A stretch of 64,000 bases of DNA. It comes from Bradyrhizobium sp. WD16. GTDB taxonomy: Bacteria; Pseudomonadota; Alphaproteobacteria; Rhizobiales; Xanthobacteraceae. The notes under the pieces were generated by a model. The model worked only from the letters and a program-made list of their open reading frames with translations. It searched no databases and had not been told where the DNA came from. The stretch spans positions 310,001-374,000 of the forward strand of contig NZ_CP028908.1 of the NCBI RefSeq assembly GCF_024181725.1. The letters are read 5' to 3'. Position numbers and translations under genes: made by a program. Positions within the stretch are counted from its first letter, which is position 1, and every line of letters starts with the position of its first letter. Of this stretch, positions 25,069 through 33,174 are shown one piece after another.

Positions 25069-26166
25069 GTGTCCGTTGAATTCATCGGTTTCGTCGGCAA
25101 CCACAATTCATCGGAGACGATCCCGCGCTCGGGCCCGGTGATCGATCGCGGTTATATCGAGACCATCGCCAAGGCTCACGAGCATGTCGGATTCGACCGC
25201 GTGCTGCTCGCCTTCCAGGCCACCAGCCCGGACTCGCTGCAGGTCGGCCAGCACGTGGCAAGCGTGACGCAGAAACTCGGCGTCTTCGTCGCCCAGCGCC
25301 CGGGCTTCACCGAACCGACCGTCCTGGCGCGCCAGTTCGCCACCCTCGATGCGCTCTATCCCGGGCGCTTCGCCATCAACATCATCACCGGCGGCGACCA
25401 CCGCGAGCTCATCGCCGATGGCAACCGCGTCGCCGGCAAGGACGAGCGCTATGCGCGCACCGGCGAGTTTCTCGACGTCTTCCAGGCCGAACTGACCAGC
25501 GACAAGCCGTTCGACTACGACGGCAGATATTACGCCGTAAGGGGCGCCCATTCGCTGGTCCGGCCCGAGGGTCGCGCCATCGACATCTTCATCGCGGGGG
25601 CGTCCGACGCCGCGATCGAGGTGGCGGGCCGTCACGGCAGCTATTTCGCGTTGTGGGGCGAGACCCATGAACAGACCCGCGAGCTGCTCGGCAAGGTCCG
25701 CGCCGCGGTGGCGAAGAACGGCCGGCCAGAGCCGCGTTACTCGGTCTCCTTCCGCCCGATCATCGCCGACACCGAAGAGGCGGCCTGGGCCAAGGCGGAC
25801 GCGCTGCTCGAACGTGCCCGCGCCCTGCAGGACAAGACCGGCTATCTGCGCGATGCCGCCGGCCCGCAGAACGAGGGTTCGCGCCGCTTGCTGGCCGCTG
25901 CCGCCAAGGGGGACCGTCATGACAAGCGGCTGTGGACCGCGCTGGCGGAGCTCACCGGCGCGCGCGGCAACTCCACCGCCTTGGTGGGCACCCCCGACCA
26001 GGTGGCCGATGCCCTGCTCGACTACTACGACCTCGGCATCCACACTTTCCTCATCCGCGGCTTCGATCCGCTGGCGGATGCCATCGCCTATGGCCGCGAG
26101 ATCCTTCCGCGGGTGAAGGTGCTCGTCGCCGAGCGGCAGCGCTCGACGCGGGTCGCGGCGGCATAA
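25069..26166 (+). CDS. LLM-class flavin-dependent monooxygenase (alkanesulfonate monooxygenase-like)
   Basis: The 365-residue luciferase-like enzyme uses reduced FMN and oxygen. SsuD-type features are visible: VEFIGFVGNHNSSET at the N-terminus, FAINIITGGDHRELIADGNR in the barrel, and a C-terminal NSTALVGTPDQVADALLDYY with LIRGFDPLADAIAYGREILP. It probably desulfonates an organosulfonate or related sulfur compound. The GTG start at 25069 has AAGGAG seven bases upstream. It is followed by a thiol dioxygenase and a rhodanese, which supports a sulfur role. Confidence 0.88.
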   Translation: MSVEFIGFVGNHNSSETIPRSGPVIDRGYIETIAKAHEHVGFDRVLLAFQATSPDSLQVGQHVASVTQKLGVFVAQRPGFTEPTVLARQFATLDALYPGRFAINIITGGDHRELIADGNRVAGKDERYARTGEFLDVFQAELTSDKPFDYDGRYYAVRGAHSLVRPEGRAIDIFIAGASDAAIEVAGRHGSYFALWGETHEQTRELLGKVRAAVAKNGRPEPRYSVSFRPIIADTEEAAWAKADALLERARALQDKTGYLRDAAGPQNEGSRRLLAAAAKGDRHDKRLWTALAELTGARGNSTALVGTPDQVADALLDYYDLGIHTFLIRGFDPLADAIAYGREILPRVKVLVAERQRSTRVAAA

Positions 26167-26208
26167 AGACAGCGGCAGCGCACCGTTCTCACAGCCATCG
26201 CAACAATC

Positions 26209-26802
26209 ATGACAGACCTTTCGCGCCTGCGCGCCTTCGTCGCCGAAACGACCCGCATCGTCGAAGCCCACGGCGCCGATGAGGCGGCCCTGCTGGCGAT
26301 CCTCAGGCCCTCGCTCGCCGGGCTCGTCGCCCATGACGACTGGCTCCCCGACGCCTATGCGGCGCCGCATCCGCAGTTCTACCGCCAGTACCTGCTCTAT
26401 GCCGACCCGCTGGACCGCTGGTCCATCGTCAGTTTCGTGTGGGGGCCCGGCCAGACGACCCCGGTGCATGATCACACCGTTTGGGGTCTCGTCGGCGTGC
26501 TGCGCGGGGCGGAGGTCTCGACCTCCTTCATTGCCGGCAGCGACGACCGCCTGATCGCCCAGCCGCCGGAGCGCATCGAGGCGGGGGCCGTGGTGGCGGT
26601 GTCCCCGCGCCTCGGCGATGTCCATGCCATCGCCAACGCCCATGCCGACCGGACCTCGATCAGCATCCACGTCTATGGCGGCAATATCGGCGGGATTCGA
26701 CGGCATGTCTTCGATGCCGCAACCGGGGCTGTCAAACCGTTCGTTTCCGGCTATTCCAACGTCGCGATCCCCAATCTCTGGGGCGCTCCGAAAGCGGCTT
26801 GA
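26209..26802 (+). CDS. Cysteine dioxygenase-like thiol dioxygenase (cupin)
   Basis: The 197-residue cupin has the iron ligands in PGQTTPVHDHTVWGLVGVLR (His-x-His, about residues 87-89) and GDVHAIANAH (third His). It would oxidise cysteine, or 3-mercaptopropionate, to the sulfinic acid. The crosslink cysteine of animal CDO is replaced by glycine, as in most bacterial members. The next gene starts immediately at its stop codon, so the two are coupled. Confidence 0.85.
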   Translation: MTDLSRLRAFVAETTRIVEAHGADEAALLAILRPSLAGLVAHDDWLPDAYAAPHPQFYRQYLLYADPLDRWSIVSFVWGPGQTTPVHDHTVWGLVGVLRGAEVSTSFIAGSDDRLIAQPPERIEAGAVVAVSPRLGDVHAIANAHADRTSISIHVYGGNIGGIRRHVFDAATGAVKPFVSGYSNVAIPNLWGAPKAA

Positions 26803-28371
26803 ATGGCGAAACTGATCGAGGCGACGGCACTGAGGGAAGCCTGGCGGCGCGGCGAAGAGATCGCCCTGTTCGACCTGCGCGAAGAGGGGCCCTATTCGCT
26901 CGCCCATCCGTTCTTCGCCGTGTCGCTGCCGCTGGCGCAGATCGAGCTGCGCATCCGCGCGCTGGTGCCGCGCTTGTCGACGCCGATCGTCGTCTACGAC
27001 GACGGCGAGGGACTGACCGCGCGCGGCGTCGAACGCATTGCGGCTCTGGGCTATGCCGATGTCGCCGCGCTCGCCGGCGGGCTCGCCGCCTATGCCGAGG
27101 TCGGTGAAGTGTTCCGCGACGTCAACGTGCCGAGCAAGGCTTTCGGCGAACTGGTCGAAGCGATCCGGCACACGCCGTCCCTGCCCGCCGAACAGGTCGC
27201 TGAGCTCATTGCCGGCGACGCCGATGTCGTGGTGTTCGATGCCCGCCGCTTCGAGGAATATCGCACCATGAGCATCCCGCGCGGCGTCAGCGTGCCGGGC
27301 GGCGAGCTGGCGTTGCGCGTCTACGACCTCGCGCCGTCGCCGGAGACGACGATCGTGGTCAACTGCGCCGGCCGCACCCGCTCGATCATCGGCGCGCAAA
27401 CCCTCGTCAACGCCGGCGTGCCCAATCGCGTCATTGCGCTGCGCAACGGCACCATCGGCTGGACGCTCGCCGGCCTGCGGCTGGAGACCGGCCGCACCGG
27501 CCGGTTCGGGCCGCTGTCCGCCGCCGCGCACGCCACCGCGCGGAGCCGCGCGTCGGCGTGGGCGGAGAAGGTCGGCGTGAAGGTGATCGACGCCGCGACC
27601 CTTGCCGGCTATCGCGCCGAAGCAACGCAGCGCACGCTCTATCTGCTGGATGTCCGCACCCCCGAGGAATTCGCCGCCGGCCATCCGCAGGGATTCCGGT
27701 CGGCGCCGGGCGGACAGCTGGTGCAGGCGACCGACGAATGGGTGGCGGTGCGCGGCGCCCGCCTCGTGCTGTTCGATGACGACGGGGTCCGCGGGCGCAT
27801 GACGGCCTCGTGGCTTAAGCAGATGGGCTGGGATGCCGGCGTCGTTGCCGAGGGCAGCGTTGCCTGCGACGAAAGCGGCCATCCCGCTGCGGTGGCGATC
27901 CCCGTCCCGGAGGTCCCGGCGCTGGGCCCCGCCGATGTCGCCAAGCTCGGCGAAGGCTCCGCGATCGTCGATCTCGGGCCGAGCCCGCTCTACCGCCGCG
28001 GCCATATTGCCGGGGCGTGGTTCATCGCCGGCGCGCAGCTCGCCGATCTCGCCACAATTCCGGGCCACGGTCCGATCGCGCTGACGTCGGACGACGGCCG
28101 CCTCGCGGCCGCCCATGCCCGCGACGTGGCCGCGGCGACACCGCGCCCGGTCGTCTGGCTGGCGGGCGGCAATGCAGGCTGGCTGGCGGCCGGACTGCCG
28201 CTGACCGCGGAAGATCCCCGCTTCGCCAGCGCGCCGGACGACGTCTACAAGCGGCCCTATGAAGGCACCGACAATCCCAGGGCCGCCATGCAGGGCTATA
28301 TCGACTGGGAACTGCAGCTCGTCGCCCAGATGGCCAATGACGGCATCAGCCGATTCCACGTGGTGCGATAA
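26803..28371 (+). CDS. Tandem rhodanese-domain sulfurtransferase, one active-site cysteine
   Basis: The 522-residue protein appears to hold four rhodanese folds: about residues 1-110, 130-245, 262-365 and 375-485. Only the second has the catalytic loop cysteine (VVNCAGRTRSIIGAQTLVNA). The loops in the others read VYDDGEGL, LFDDDGVRG and LTSDDGRLA, with aspartate in place of cysteine. It probably transfers or detoxifies sulfane sulfur released by the two enzymes encoded before it. The other domains may be structural or bind partners. The coding starts directly after the cupin stop. Confidence 0.85.
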   Translation: MAKLIEATALREAWRRGEEIALFDLREEGPYSLAHPFFAVSLPLAQIELRIRALVPRLSTPIVVYDDGEGLTARGVERIAALGYADVAALAGGLAAYAEVGEVFRDVNVPSKAFGELVEAIRHTPSLPAEQVAELIAGDADVVVFDARRFEEYRTMSIPRGVSVPGGELALRVYDLAPSPETTIVVNCAGRTRSIIGAQTLVNAGVPNRVIALRNGTIGWTLAGLRLETGRTGRFGPLSAAAHATARSRASAWAEKVGVKVIDAATLAGYRAEATQRTLYLLDVRTPEEFAAGHPQGFRSAPGGQLVQATDEWVAVRGARLVLFDDDGVRGRMTASWLKQMGWDAGVVAEGSVACDESGHPAAVAIPVPEVPALGPADVAKLGEGSAIVDLGPSPLYRRGHIAGAWFIAGAQLADLATIPGHGPIALTSDDGRLAAAHARDVAAATPRPVVWLAGGNAGWLAAGLPLTAEDPRFASAPDDVYKRPYEGTDNPRAAMQGYIDWELQLVAQMANDGISRFHVVR

Positions 28372-28686
28372 CGCGCGACGTCACCCAACTTCGCCCGTAC
28401 CAAGCCCTCGCTCCAGCATTTGCCGCTCCGGCGGAATCGGAGCGGAAGCTCCAGCTCTTGGTTTTGACGCGTCTTCTTCACGCGAACCGGCGCCCACTTC
28501 GCTCGACATCGGCCCTGCCCGACGATGACGCCGAGCGCGGAACGGCGCCTCGGCCGACGAAATCGCTCTCGCAAACGCACCTGACCAATCGGCCCACGGG
28601 CCTGGTTCCGGCTGTGACCGATCTGCCGCTCCCGGTTCCAACTCATACGTGGTAACTTGACGATCTCACACGCGTCGGTTAAAAAA
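28372..28686. other. 315-base gap with a probable interspersed-repeat relic
   Basis: No gene is supported. Around 28455-28505 the string TTTTGACGCGTCTTCTTCAC, followed by GCGAACCGG and CCACTTCGCTCG, resembles a repeat common in Bradyrhizobium-type genomes. The right end becomes AT-rich just before the ArsR operator and should contain that operon's promoter. Confidence 0.5.
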
Positions 28687-28710
28687 CCAATAAGTTATAT
28701 AACTCATTGG
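28687..28710. promoter_or_regulatory. ArsR-family operator, 24-bp palindrome
   Basis: The arms CCAATAAGTTAT (28687-28698) and ATAACTCATTGG (28699-28710) are inverted with a single mismatch and no spacer. The site lies 21 bases upstream of the ArsR start in an AT-rich promoter stretch, so binding would block transcription of the regulator and the genes behind it. Confidence 0.75.
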
Positions 28711-28731
28711 CTTTATAAACGCGGGTCTGCG

Positions 28732-29100
28732 ATGTCCACCGATCACCTCAGCACCACGCTCGCCGCTCTCGCCGATCCGACCCGGCGGGCGATCCTCGCC
28801 CGGCTGGCGCTCGGCGAATCCTCGGTGTCGGAGCTCGCCGAACCGTTTCAGATGAGCCAGCCGGCGGTCTCCAAGCATCTCAAGGTGCTCGAGCGCGCCG
28901 GGCTGATCTCCCGTGGCCGGCAGGCGCAGTGGCGCCCCTGCCGGCTCGAAGCCGGGCCGTTGCGGGAGGTCGACGACTGGCTCGACCATTATCGCCAGTT
29001 CTGGAGCCACAGCCTCGACCGGCTCGAAGCCTATCTCGACGGCCTCAACACGCCGCCGGCCAAGCCCCGGCGGCGGCGGAGCGCCAAACCGAAGACCTAA
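28732..29100 (+). CDS. ArsR-family winged-helix repressor
   Basis: The 122-residue repressor has the family core LAALADPTRRAILARLALGE (about residues 8-27) and helix-turn-helix FQMSQPAVSKHLKVLERAGL. It ends in a basic tail (KPRRRRSAKPK). No metal-site cysteines are present, so it is of the non-metal type that commonly precedes SRPBCC/VOC genes. The start at 28732 (MSTDHLS) is chosen over one 75 bases upstream because that extension would translate the operator. It probably represses the four genes downstream. Confidence 0.9.
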   Translation: MSTDHLSTTLAALADPTRRAILARLALGESSVSELAEPFQMSQPAVSKHLKVLERAGLISRGRQAQWRPCRLEAGPLREVDDWLDHYRQFWSHSLDRLEAYLDGLNTPPAKPRRRRSAKPKT

Positions 29101-29167
29101 GTCGACGCATGCGGCGGCGCTGCCGGCGTGAAGCCCCCCTTTTGCCTCGTCCAACCAGGAGCATGTC

Positions 29168-29596
29168 ATGACCGATGCCGTTCAGACCATGATCCCCCAT
29201 CTCGTCGTGTCGCCGGCCGGCGACGCCATCGACTTCTATCAGAAGGCCTTCGGCGCCACCGAGGTGATGCGGGTGCCCGCCGAGGACGGCGAGCGCGTGC
29301 TGCACGCCGAACTCCGCGTCAACGGCATCCGCATCTTCCTGCGCGACGATTTTCCCGAAGCCGAATGCCAGCATGGCGCGCGGGTGACGGCGCCGACCAC
29401 TCTGCATGGCACCAGCATCGTGCTCCATCTCGAAGTCGCCGATTGCGACACCGCGGTGCAGCGCGCGGCAGATGCGGGCGCCCGCGTTGCGATGAAACCG
29501 TGGGATGCGTTCTGGGGCGCGCGCTTCGGCATGATCGAAGACCCTTTCGGCCACGTCTGGAGCTTCGCCCACCCCCTGCCCGCCAAGCCCAACTGA
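29168..29596 (+). CDS. VOC-superfamily protein, PhnB/glyoxalase-like
   Basis: The 142-residue protein has the paired beta-alpha-beta-beta-beta modules of the vicinal-oxygen-chelate fold (PHLVVSPAGDAIDFYQKAFG, AELRVNGIRIFLRDDFPE, and DPFGHVWSFAHPL at the end). It may bind a small ligand or metal; no reaction is assignable. It is the second gene of the ArsR cluster. Confidence 0.82.
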   Translation: MTDAVQTMIPHLVVSPAGDAIDFYQKAFGATEVMRVPAEDGERVLHAELRVNGIRIFLRDDFPEAECQHGARVTAPTTLHGTSIVLHLEVADCDTAVQRAADAGARVAMKPWDAFWGARFGMIEDPFGHVWSFAHPLPAKPN

Positions 29597-29633
29597 TCGT
29601 CCGCCCTTGCACACCCGGACAAGAGAGGAGACA

Positions 29634-30140
29634 ATGATGACGGATACGACTACCGCCACAGCGGAATTCTCCGTCAGCCGCAGCTTCAAGGCGCCGCGCG
29701 CGCAGATTTGGCAGGCCTGGACCTCGCGCGAGGGCCTCTCCCGGTGGTGGGGGCCGAAAGGCTGGGACCTGCATGTTGCGCAGTTCGACTTCCGGGTCGG
29801 CGGCGTCTTCCATTATTCGATGGCGCAGGGCGGACAGACGATGTGGGGCCGCTTCGTCTATCGCGAGATCGCGGCTCCCGAACGCCTCGTCTTCATCAGC
29901 TCCTTCGCCAACGAAGCCGGCGACGTCACCCGCGCGCCCTTCAGCACGACCTGGCCGCTGGAAGTTCTCAACGTCCTCACCTTGAGCGAAATCGCCGACG
30001 GCACCCGGGTCGACCTGCGCGCCGGCCCCATCAATGCCACCGCCGACGAGCTCGAGTTCTTTGAAGGCATGCGCGATTCCATGCGCCAGGGCTTCACCGG
30101 CACGTTCGACAATCTCGACGCGTTGCTCGCGCGGTCCTGA
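29634..30140 (+). CDS. SRPBCC/AHSA1-family protein
   Basis: The 168-residue protein has a START-like ligand pocket fold (FSVSRSFKAPRAQIWQAWTS, LSRWWGPKGWDLHVAQFDFR, and a C-terminal GFTGTFDNLDALLA). The family is often paired with ArsR regulators; the function is unknown. The start at 29634 follows AGAGGAG. An ATG three bases later is equally possible. Confidence 0.82.
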   Translation: MMTDTTTATAEFSVSRSFKAPRAQIWQAWTSREGLSRWWGPKGWDLHVAQFDFRVGGVFHYSMAQGGQTMWGRFVYREIAAPERLVFISSFANEAGDVTRAPFSTTWPLEVLNVLTLSEIADGTRVDLRAGPINATADELEFFEGMRDSMRQGFTGTFDNLDALLARS

Positions 30141-30151
30141 ATGGTCCTGCC

Positions 30152-30340
30152 ATGACCATGACGAGCATCGCCCTCGACACTCCGTCGCCGGCTGCGGTAT
30201 GGACCGGACGCGTGCTCAGCGCCCTCGTGGTCCTGTTCGTCGCCTTCGACGGCACCATCAAGCTGATCCCGCTCGACGTCTATCCGCGCGCCCCGCTGCG
30301 GCGCGCCCTGTTCCCGCTGCGTTGGGCGAGCGCGCCATGA
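30152..30340 (+). pseudogene. DoxX-family membrane protein with internal deletion
   Basis: The 62-codon frame begins like DoxX-family proteins (VWTGRVLSALVVLFVAFDGT then IKLIPLD, the first membrane helix). It then jumps to YPRAPLRRALFPLRW, which resembles the very C-terminus of the same family (RLRALFPLR). The three internal helices, around 70 residues, are missing. The remaining frame is still open, so the deletion was in-frame or the peptide survives as a single-helix relic. It lies between the SRPBCC and second VOC genes. Confidence 0.6.
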
Positions 30341-30441
30341 GGACAGCCACCGCAGCAGCCCTGCGGCCGGCGTCGTTGCTGCGCCCTCCGCTCGCCGTCG
30401 TCTCGTTTTCCGGCTTCGTCCATATCCAACAGGAGACTGCC

Positions 30442-30855
30442 ATGCTCCAGCTCAATCCCTATCTGATGTTCAACGGCAACTGCGAAGAGGCCTTCAACCG
30501 TTATCACGAGGTGCTGGGTGGCCGGATCGAGGCCATGCTGCGCCACAAGGGTTCGCCGGCGGAAGGGAGCGTCCCTGCCGAGTGGCAGGACAAGATCATG
30601 CATGCCTGCCTCATCGTCGGCGACTTTCGCCTGATGGCCTCCGACGCGCCGCCCGCGTATCAGGAACCGATGCGCGGCTGGTCGGTCAATATCGGCGTCG
30701 ACACCGTCGCCGAGGCCGAGCGCATCTACGCGGCGTTGAGCGAGGGCGGCGAAATCCGCATGCCGCTGGAGAAGACCTTCTGGGCCGAGCGCTTCGGCAT
30801 GCTGGTCGATCGTTTCGGCACGCCGTGGATGATCAATTGCACCGGTACGGCGTGA
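30442..30855 (+). CDS. VOC-superfamily protein, PhnB-like
   Basis: The 137-residue protein starts MLQLNPYLMFNGNCEEAFNR and contains WQDKIMHACLIVGDFRLMAS and RFGMLVDRFGTPWMINC, typical of the PhnB/3-demethylubiquinone-like subgroup. The frame is open for about 400 bases upstream, but an AGGAG sequence places the start at 30442. It closes the ArsR cluster. Function unknown. Confidence 0.85.
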   Translation: MLQLNPYLMFNGNCEEAFNRYHEVLGGRIEAMLRHKGSPAEGSVPAEWQDKIMHACLIVGDFRLMASDAPPAYQEPMRGWSVNIGVDTVAEAERIYAALSEGGEIRMPLEKTFWAERFGMLVDRFGTPWMINCTGTA

Positions 30856-30885
30856 GTTGCCTCCCGCCTCCCCTCAGCGCAGAAC

Positions 30886-30920
30886 GACGTGGATGGCCGG
30901 GCCAAGCCCGGCCATGACGA
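30886..30920. repeat. Interspersed inverted repeat, second copy
   Basis: GACGTGGATGGCCGGG followed by CCAAG and CCCGGCCATGACGA. It is the same repeat as at 18326-18418 without the left arm, and lies just after the VOC gene. Confidence 0.65.
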
Positions 30921-30994
30921 AAATGAGTTGCTGTCAGGGCGCCTCTGTTGCCACCCGAATGTGTCAAGCGGAAGTCGCAGACGAGCTAACCTTG

Positions 30995-31096
30995 ACCGCT
31001 AATCATACTTCTGCAATGCCGCTCGCATCAAACGGGCAAACCCGTACGCCGTGCCCAATTGCGACGACACGGAGTGTTTGATCTCCGCTGGCCGCG
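30995..31096. repeat. Relic of the GATTGCGACGACACGGAGT repeat
   Basis: The strings CGTACGCCGTG, AATTGCGACGACACGGAGT, TCTCCGC and GAGGATGACGG occur in the same order and spacing as in the gap at 22882-23010. Both are decayed copies of one interspersed repeat. Confidence 0.6.
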
Positions 31097-31195
31097 AGGA
31101 TGACGGTTGAACGGCGTGACGACGCCCCGCCGAATTCAGCGGAAACGGCGTGTCGGCCGTTCCGGACCACAACGCCACAGCATCGAAAGTCCGCC

Positions 31196-32395
31196 ATGCT
31201 CTCCACCTATGCCCGCAACGCCATCGTGCTCGGCCTGTTGTCCGCGGTCGGCCCCTTCGCCATCGACATGTATCTGCCGGCGCTGCCGACCATCGCCGCC
31301 GATCTCAACGCACCGACCTCGGCGACGCAGATGACGCTGATGGTGTTCTTCGTCGCCTTCGGCGTCTGCCAGATCGTCTACGGCCCCCTGTCCGACATGG
31401 TCGGCCGCAAGCCGCCGCTCTATGTCGGACTGGCGCTGTTCATCGCCGGTTCGCTCGGCTGCGCGCTGGCGCCGAATATCGGCTGGCTGATCGCCTTCCG
31501 CGCGCTGCAGGGCGTCGGCGCATCGTCGGTGATGGTGATTCCGCGCGCCATCATCCGCGACCTTCATACCGGCATCGAAGCAACCTCGCTGATGGCCCTC
31601 GTCATGCTGGTGCTCAGCGTCTCGCCGATCCTCGCCCCGCTCGGCGGCAGCGCCCTGATCGTCCCGTTCGGCTGGCGCGCGGTGTTCGTCGCCGTCACCG
31701 TCGTCGCGGTGCTGGCCTTCGCCCTCACCGCGGCTTTCCTGCCGGAGACGCGGCCCGCCGCGGAACGCACCAGGGTGCGCATCCGTGACGTCGTGTCCGG
31801 CTTCGGCATGCTGCTCCGCCACGGCCAGTTCCTCGGGCTGACCTTCATCGGCGGCCTCGCCATGGCGAGCTTCTTCACCTTCCTGGCGTCATCCTCCTTC
31901 GTCTATATCGGGCATTATGGCCTGACCCCGACCGCGTTCAGCTTCGCCTTCTCGCTCAACGCCGTCGGCTTCATCGGCGCGTCGCAATTCACCGCCCGTC
32001 TCGGCGGCCGGTTCGGCATGGGACCGCTGGTGATCGCGGCAACCTCGGTCTATGCGCTGCTGACGACGCTGTTGTTCGCGCTCAATCTTGCCGGCGTCGA
32101 CAGCCTCGCGATGATGATGACGCTGCTGTTCTTCGGCTTCGCCGCCATGGGGCTCGTCATCCCCTCGACCATGGTGCTGGCGCTGGAGGAGCACGGCCCA
32201 ATCGCCGGCATCGCCTCGGCGCTCGGCGGCACGCTGCAGATGGTCGCCGGCGGCATCATGATCGCGATCGTCAGCGCGGTGTTCGACGGCACGCCGCGGC
32301 CCATGGTCGGGGCGATCTCGCTGTGCGCGCTCGGGGCGCTGGCGCTCAGTCTGCTTACCCTGGGCCGCCGCCGCTACGCCATCTCGCAGGTGTGA
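31196..32395 (+). CDS. MFS multidrug efflux transporter, Bcr/CflA family
   Basis: The 399-residue, 12-span exporter has the family start (NAIVLGLLSAVGPFAIDMYL then PALPTIAADL) and the motif-A loop GPLSDMVGRKPPLYVGLALF. It also has the second-span-set signature FRALQGVGASSVMVIPRAII. It would extrude drugs or metabolites with proton antiport. MLSTYARNAIV at 31196 is taken as the start because the upstream open frame lies in a repeat relic. Confidence 0.88.
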   Translation: MLSTYARNAIVLGLLSAVGPFAIDMYLPALPTIAADLNAPTSATQMTLMVFFVAFGVCQIVYGPLSDMVGRKPPLYVGLALFIAGSLGCALAPNIGWLIAFRALQGVGASSVMVIPRAIIRDLHTGIEATSLMALVMLVLSVSPILAPLGGSALIVPFGWRAVFVAVTVVAVLAFALTAAFLPETRPAAERTRVRIRDVVSGFGMLLRHGQFLGLTFIGGLAMASFFTFLASSSFVYIGHYGLTPTAFSFAFSLNAVGFIGASQFTARLGGRFGMGPLVIAATSVYALLTTLLFALNLAGVDSLAMMMTLLFFGFAAMGLVIPSTMVLALEEHGPIAGIASALGGTLQMVAGGIMIAIVSAVFDGTPRPMVGAISLCALGALALSLLTLGRRRYAISQV

Positions 32396-32415
32396 GCGTT
32401 ATTGCGAGCCTTATA

Positions 32416-33102
32416 ATGCCCGAAACTCACCGATTCGAACCGATATCCGGCACCATGGCCGCCAACACCCCATCAAAGACCCCGTCACGGAAACCGTCTG
32501 CGAAACCCGCCGCCAAGATCGCGCCTCGCGCCTGGCAGCGCATGCTGTCGGGGCGGCGTCTCGATCTGCTCGACCCCTCGCCGCTCGACGTCGAGATCGA
32601 GGACATCGCCCACGGCCTCGCCCGGGTGGCGCGCTGGAACGGCCAGACCCACGGCGCCCACATCTTCTCGGTGGCCCAGCACACTTTGCTGGTCGAGGCG
32701 GTGCTGCGCGCCCATTCGCCGCGCATCGACCACACCATCCGTCTCGCCGCCATGCTGCACGACGCGCCGGAATACGTCATCGGCGACATGATCTCGCCGT
32801 TCAAGGCGGTGATCGGCGGCGCCTACAAGCAGATCGAGAAACGCCTGCTTGCCGCCATTCATCTCCGCTTCGGCCTGCCGGCGGTGCTCGCGGACGAGAT
32901 CGAGGCCCAGATCAAGGCCGCCGACGTGGGCGCGGCCTATCTCGAGGCGACGCACCTCGCCGGCTTCGGCGAGGCCGAGGCGAAGCGCCTGTTCGGCCGC
33001 GACCCCGGCCTGCCACCCGCGATCGAGGCCGGCTACATGACGCCCTGGCCAGCTGCCAAGGCCGAGAAGCAGTTCCTGGCGCGCTTCGGCACCCTGGTCT
33101 AG
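32416..33102 (+). CDS. HD-domain phosphohydrolase, YfbR-like
   Basis: The 228-residue protein has the HD metal site: HIFSVAQHTLLVE, AAMLHDAPEYVIGDMISPFK and a distal aspartate (IKAADVGAAY). This resembles 5'-deoxynucleotidase YfbR and similar enzymes. A basic, low-complexity leader of about 35 residues precedes the domain; the start could instead be ATG at 32455. The stop codon TAG (33100-33102) is part of the CTAG that begins a family-B hairpin, so the repeat inserted exactly at the end of the gene. Confidence 0.85.
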   Translation: MPETHRFEPISGTMAANTPSKTPSRKPSAKPAAKIAPRAWQRMLSGRRLDLLDPSPLDVEIEDIAHGLARVARWNGQTHGAHIFSVAQHTLLVEAVLRAHSPRIDHTIRLAAMLHDAPEYVIGDMISPFKAVIGGAYKQIEKRLLAAIHLRFGLPAVLADEIEAQIKAADVGAAYLEATHLAGFGEAEAKRLFGRDPGLPPAIEAGYMTPWPAAKAEKQFLARFGTLV

Positions 33103-33174
33103 TGTCCTTTATGTCTCCGAATGACCGCGCGAGCGTGAGGCAAATGGGGCGGTAATTCGGAGACAGGACACTAG
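33099..33174. repeat. CTAG hairpin array 3a: solo family B element
   Basis: A single 76-bp B hairpin in forward orientation (CTAGTGTCC, bulge TTTAT, stem GTCTCCGAATGACCG, return stem CGGTAATTCGGAGAC). It has no linker or partner, because an IS630-family element begins at its right CTAG. Its left CTAG contains the TAG stop of the HD gene. Confidence 0.9.

Noticed and set aside
25108-28359. A 1,083-residue open frame on the minus strand
   Set aside because: Antisense to the LLM, cupin and rhodanese genes, all of which have clear family motifs; composition is typical of a shadow frame.
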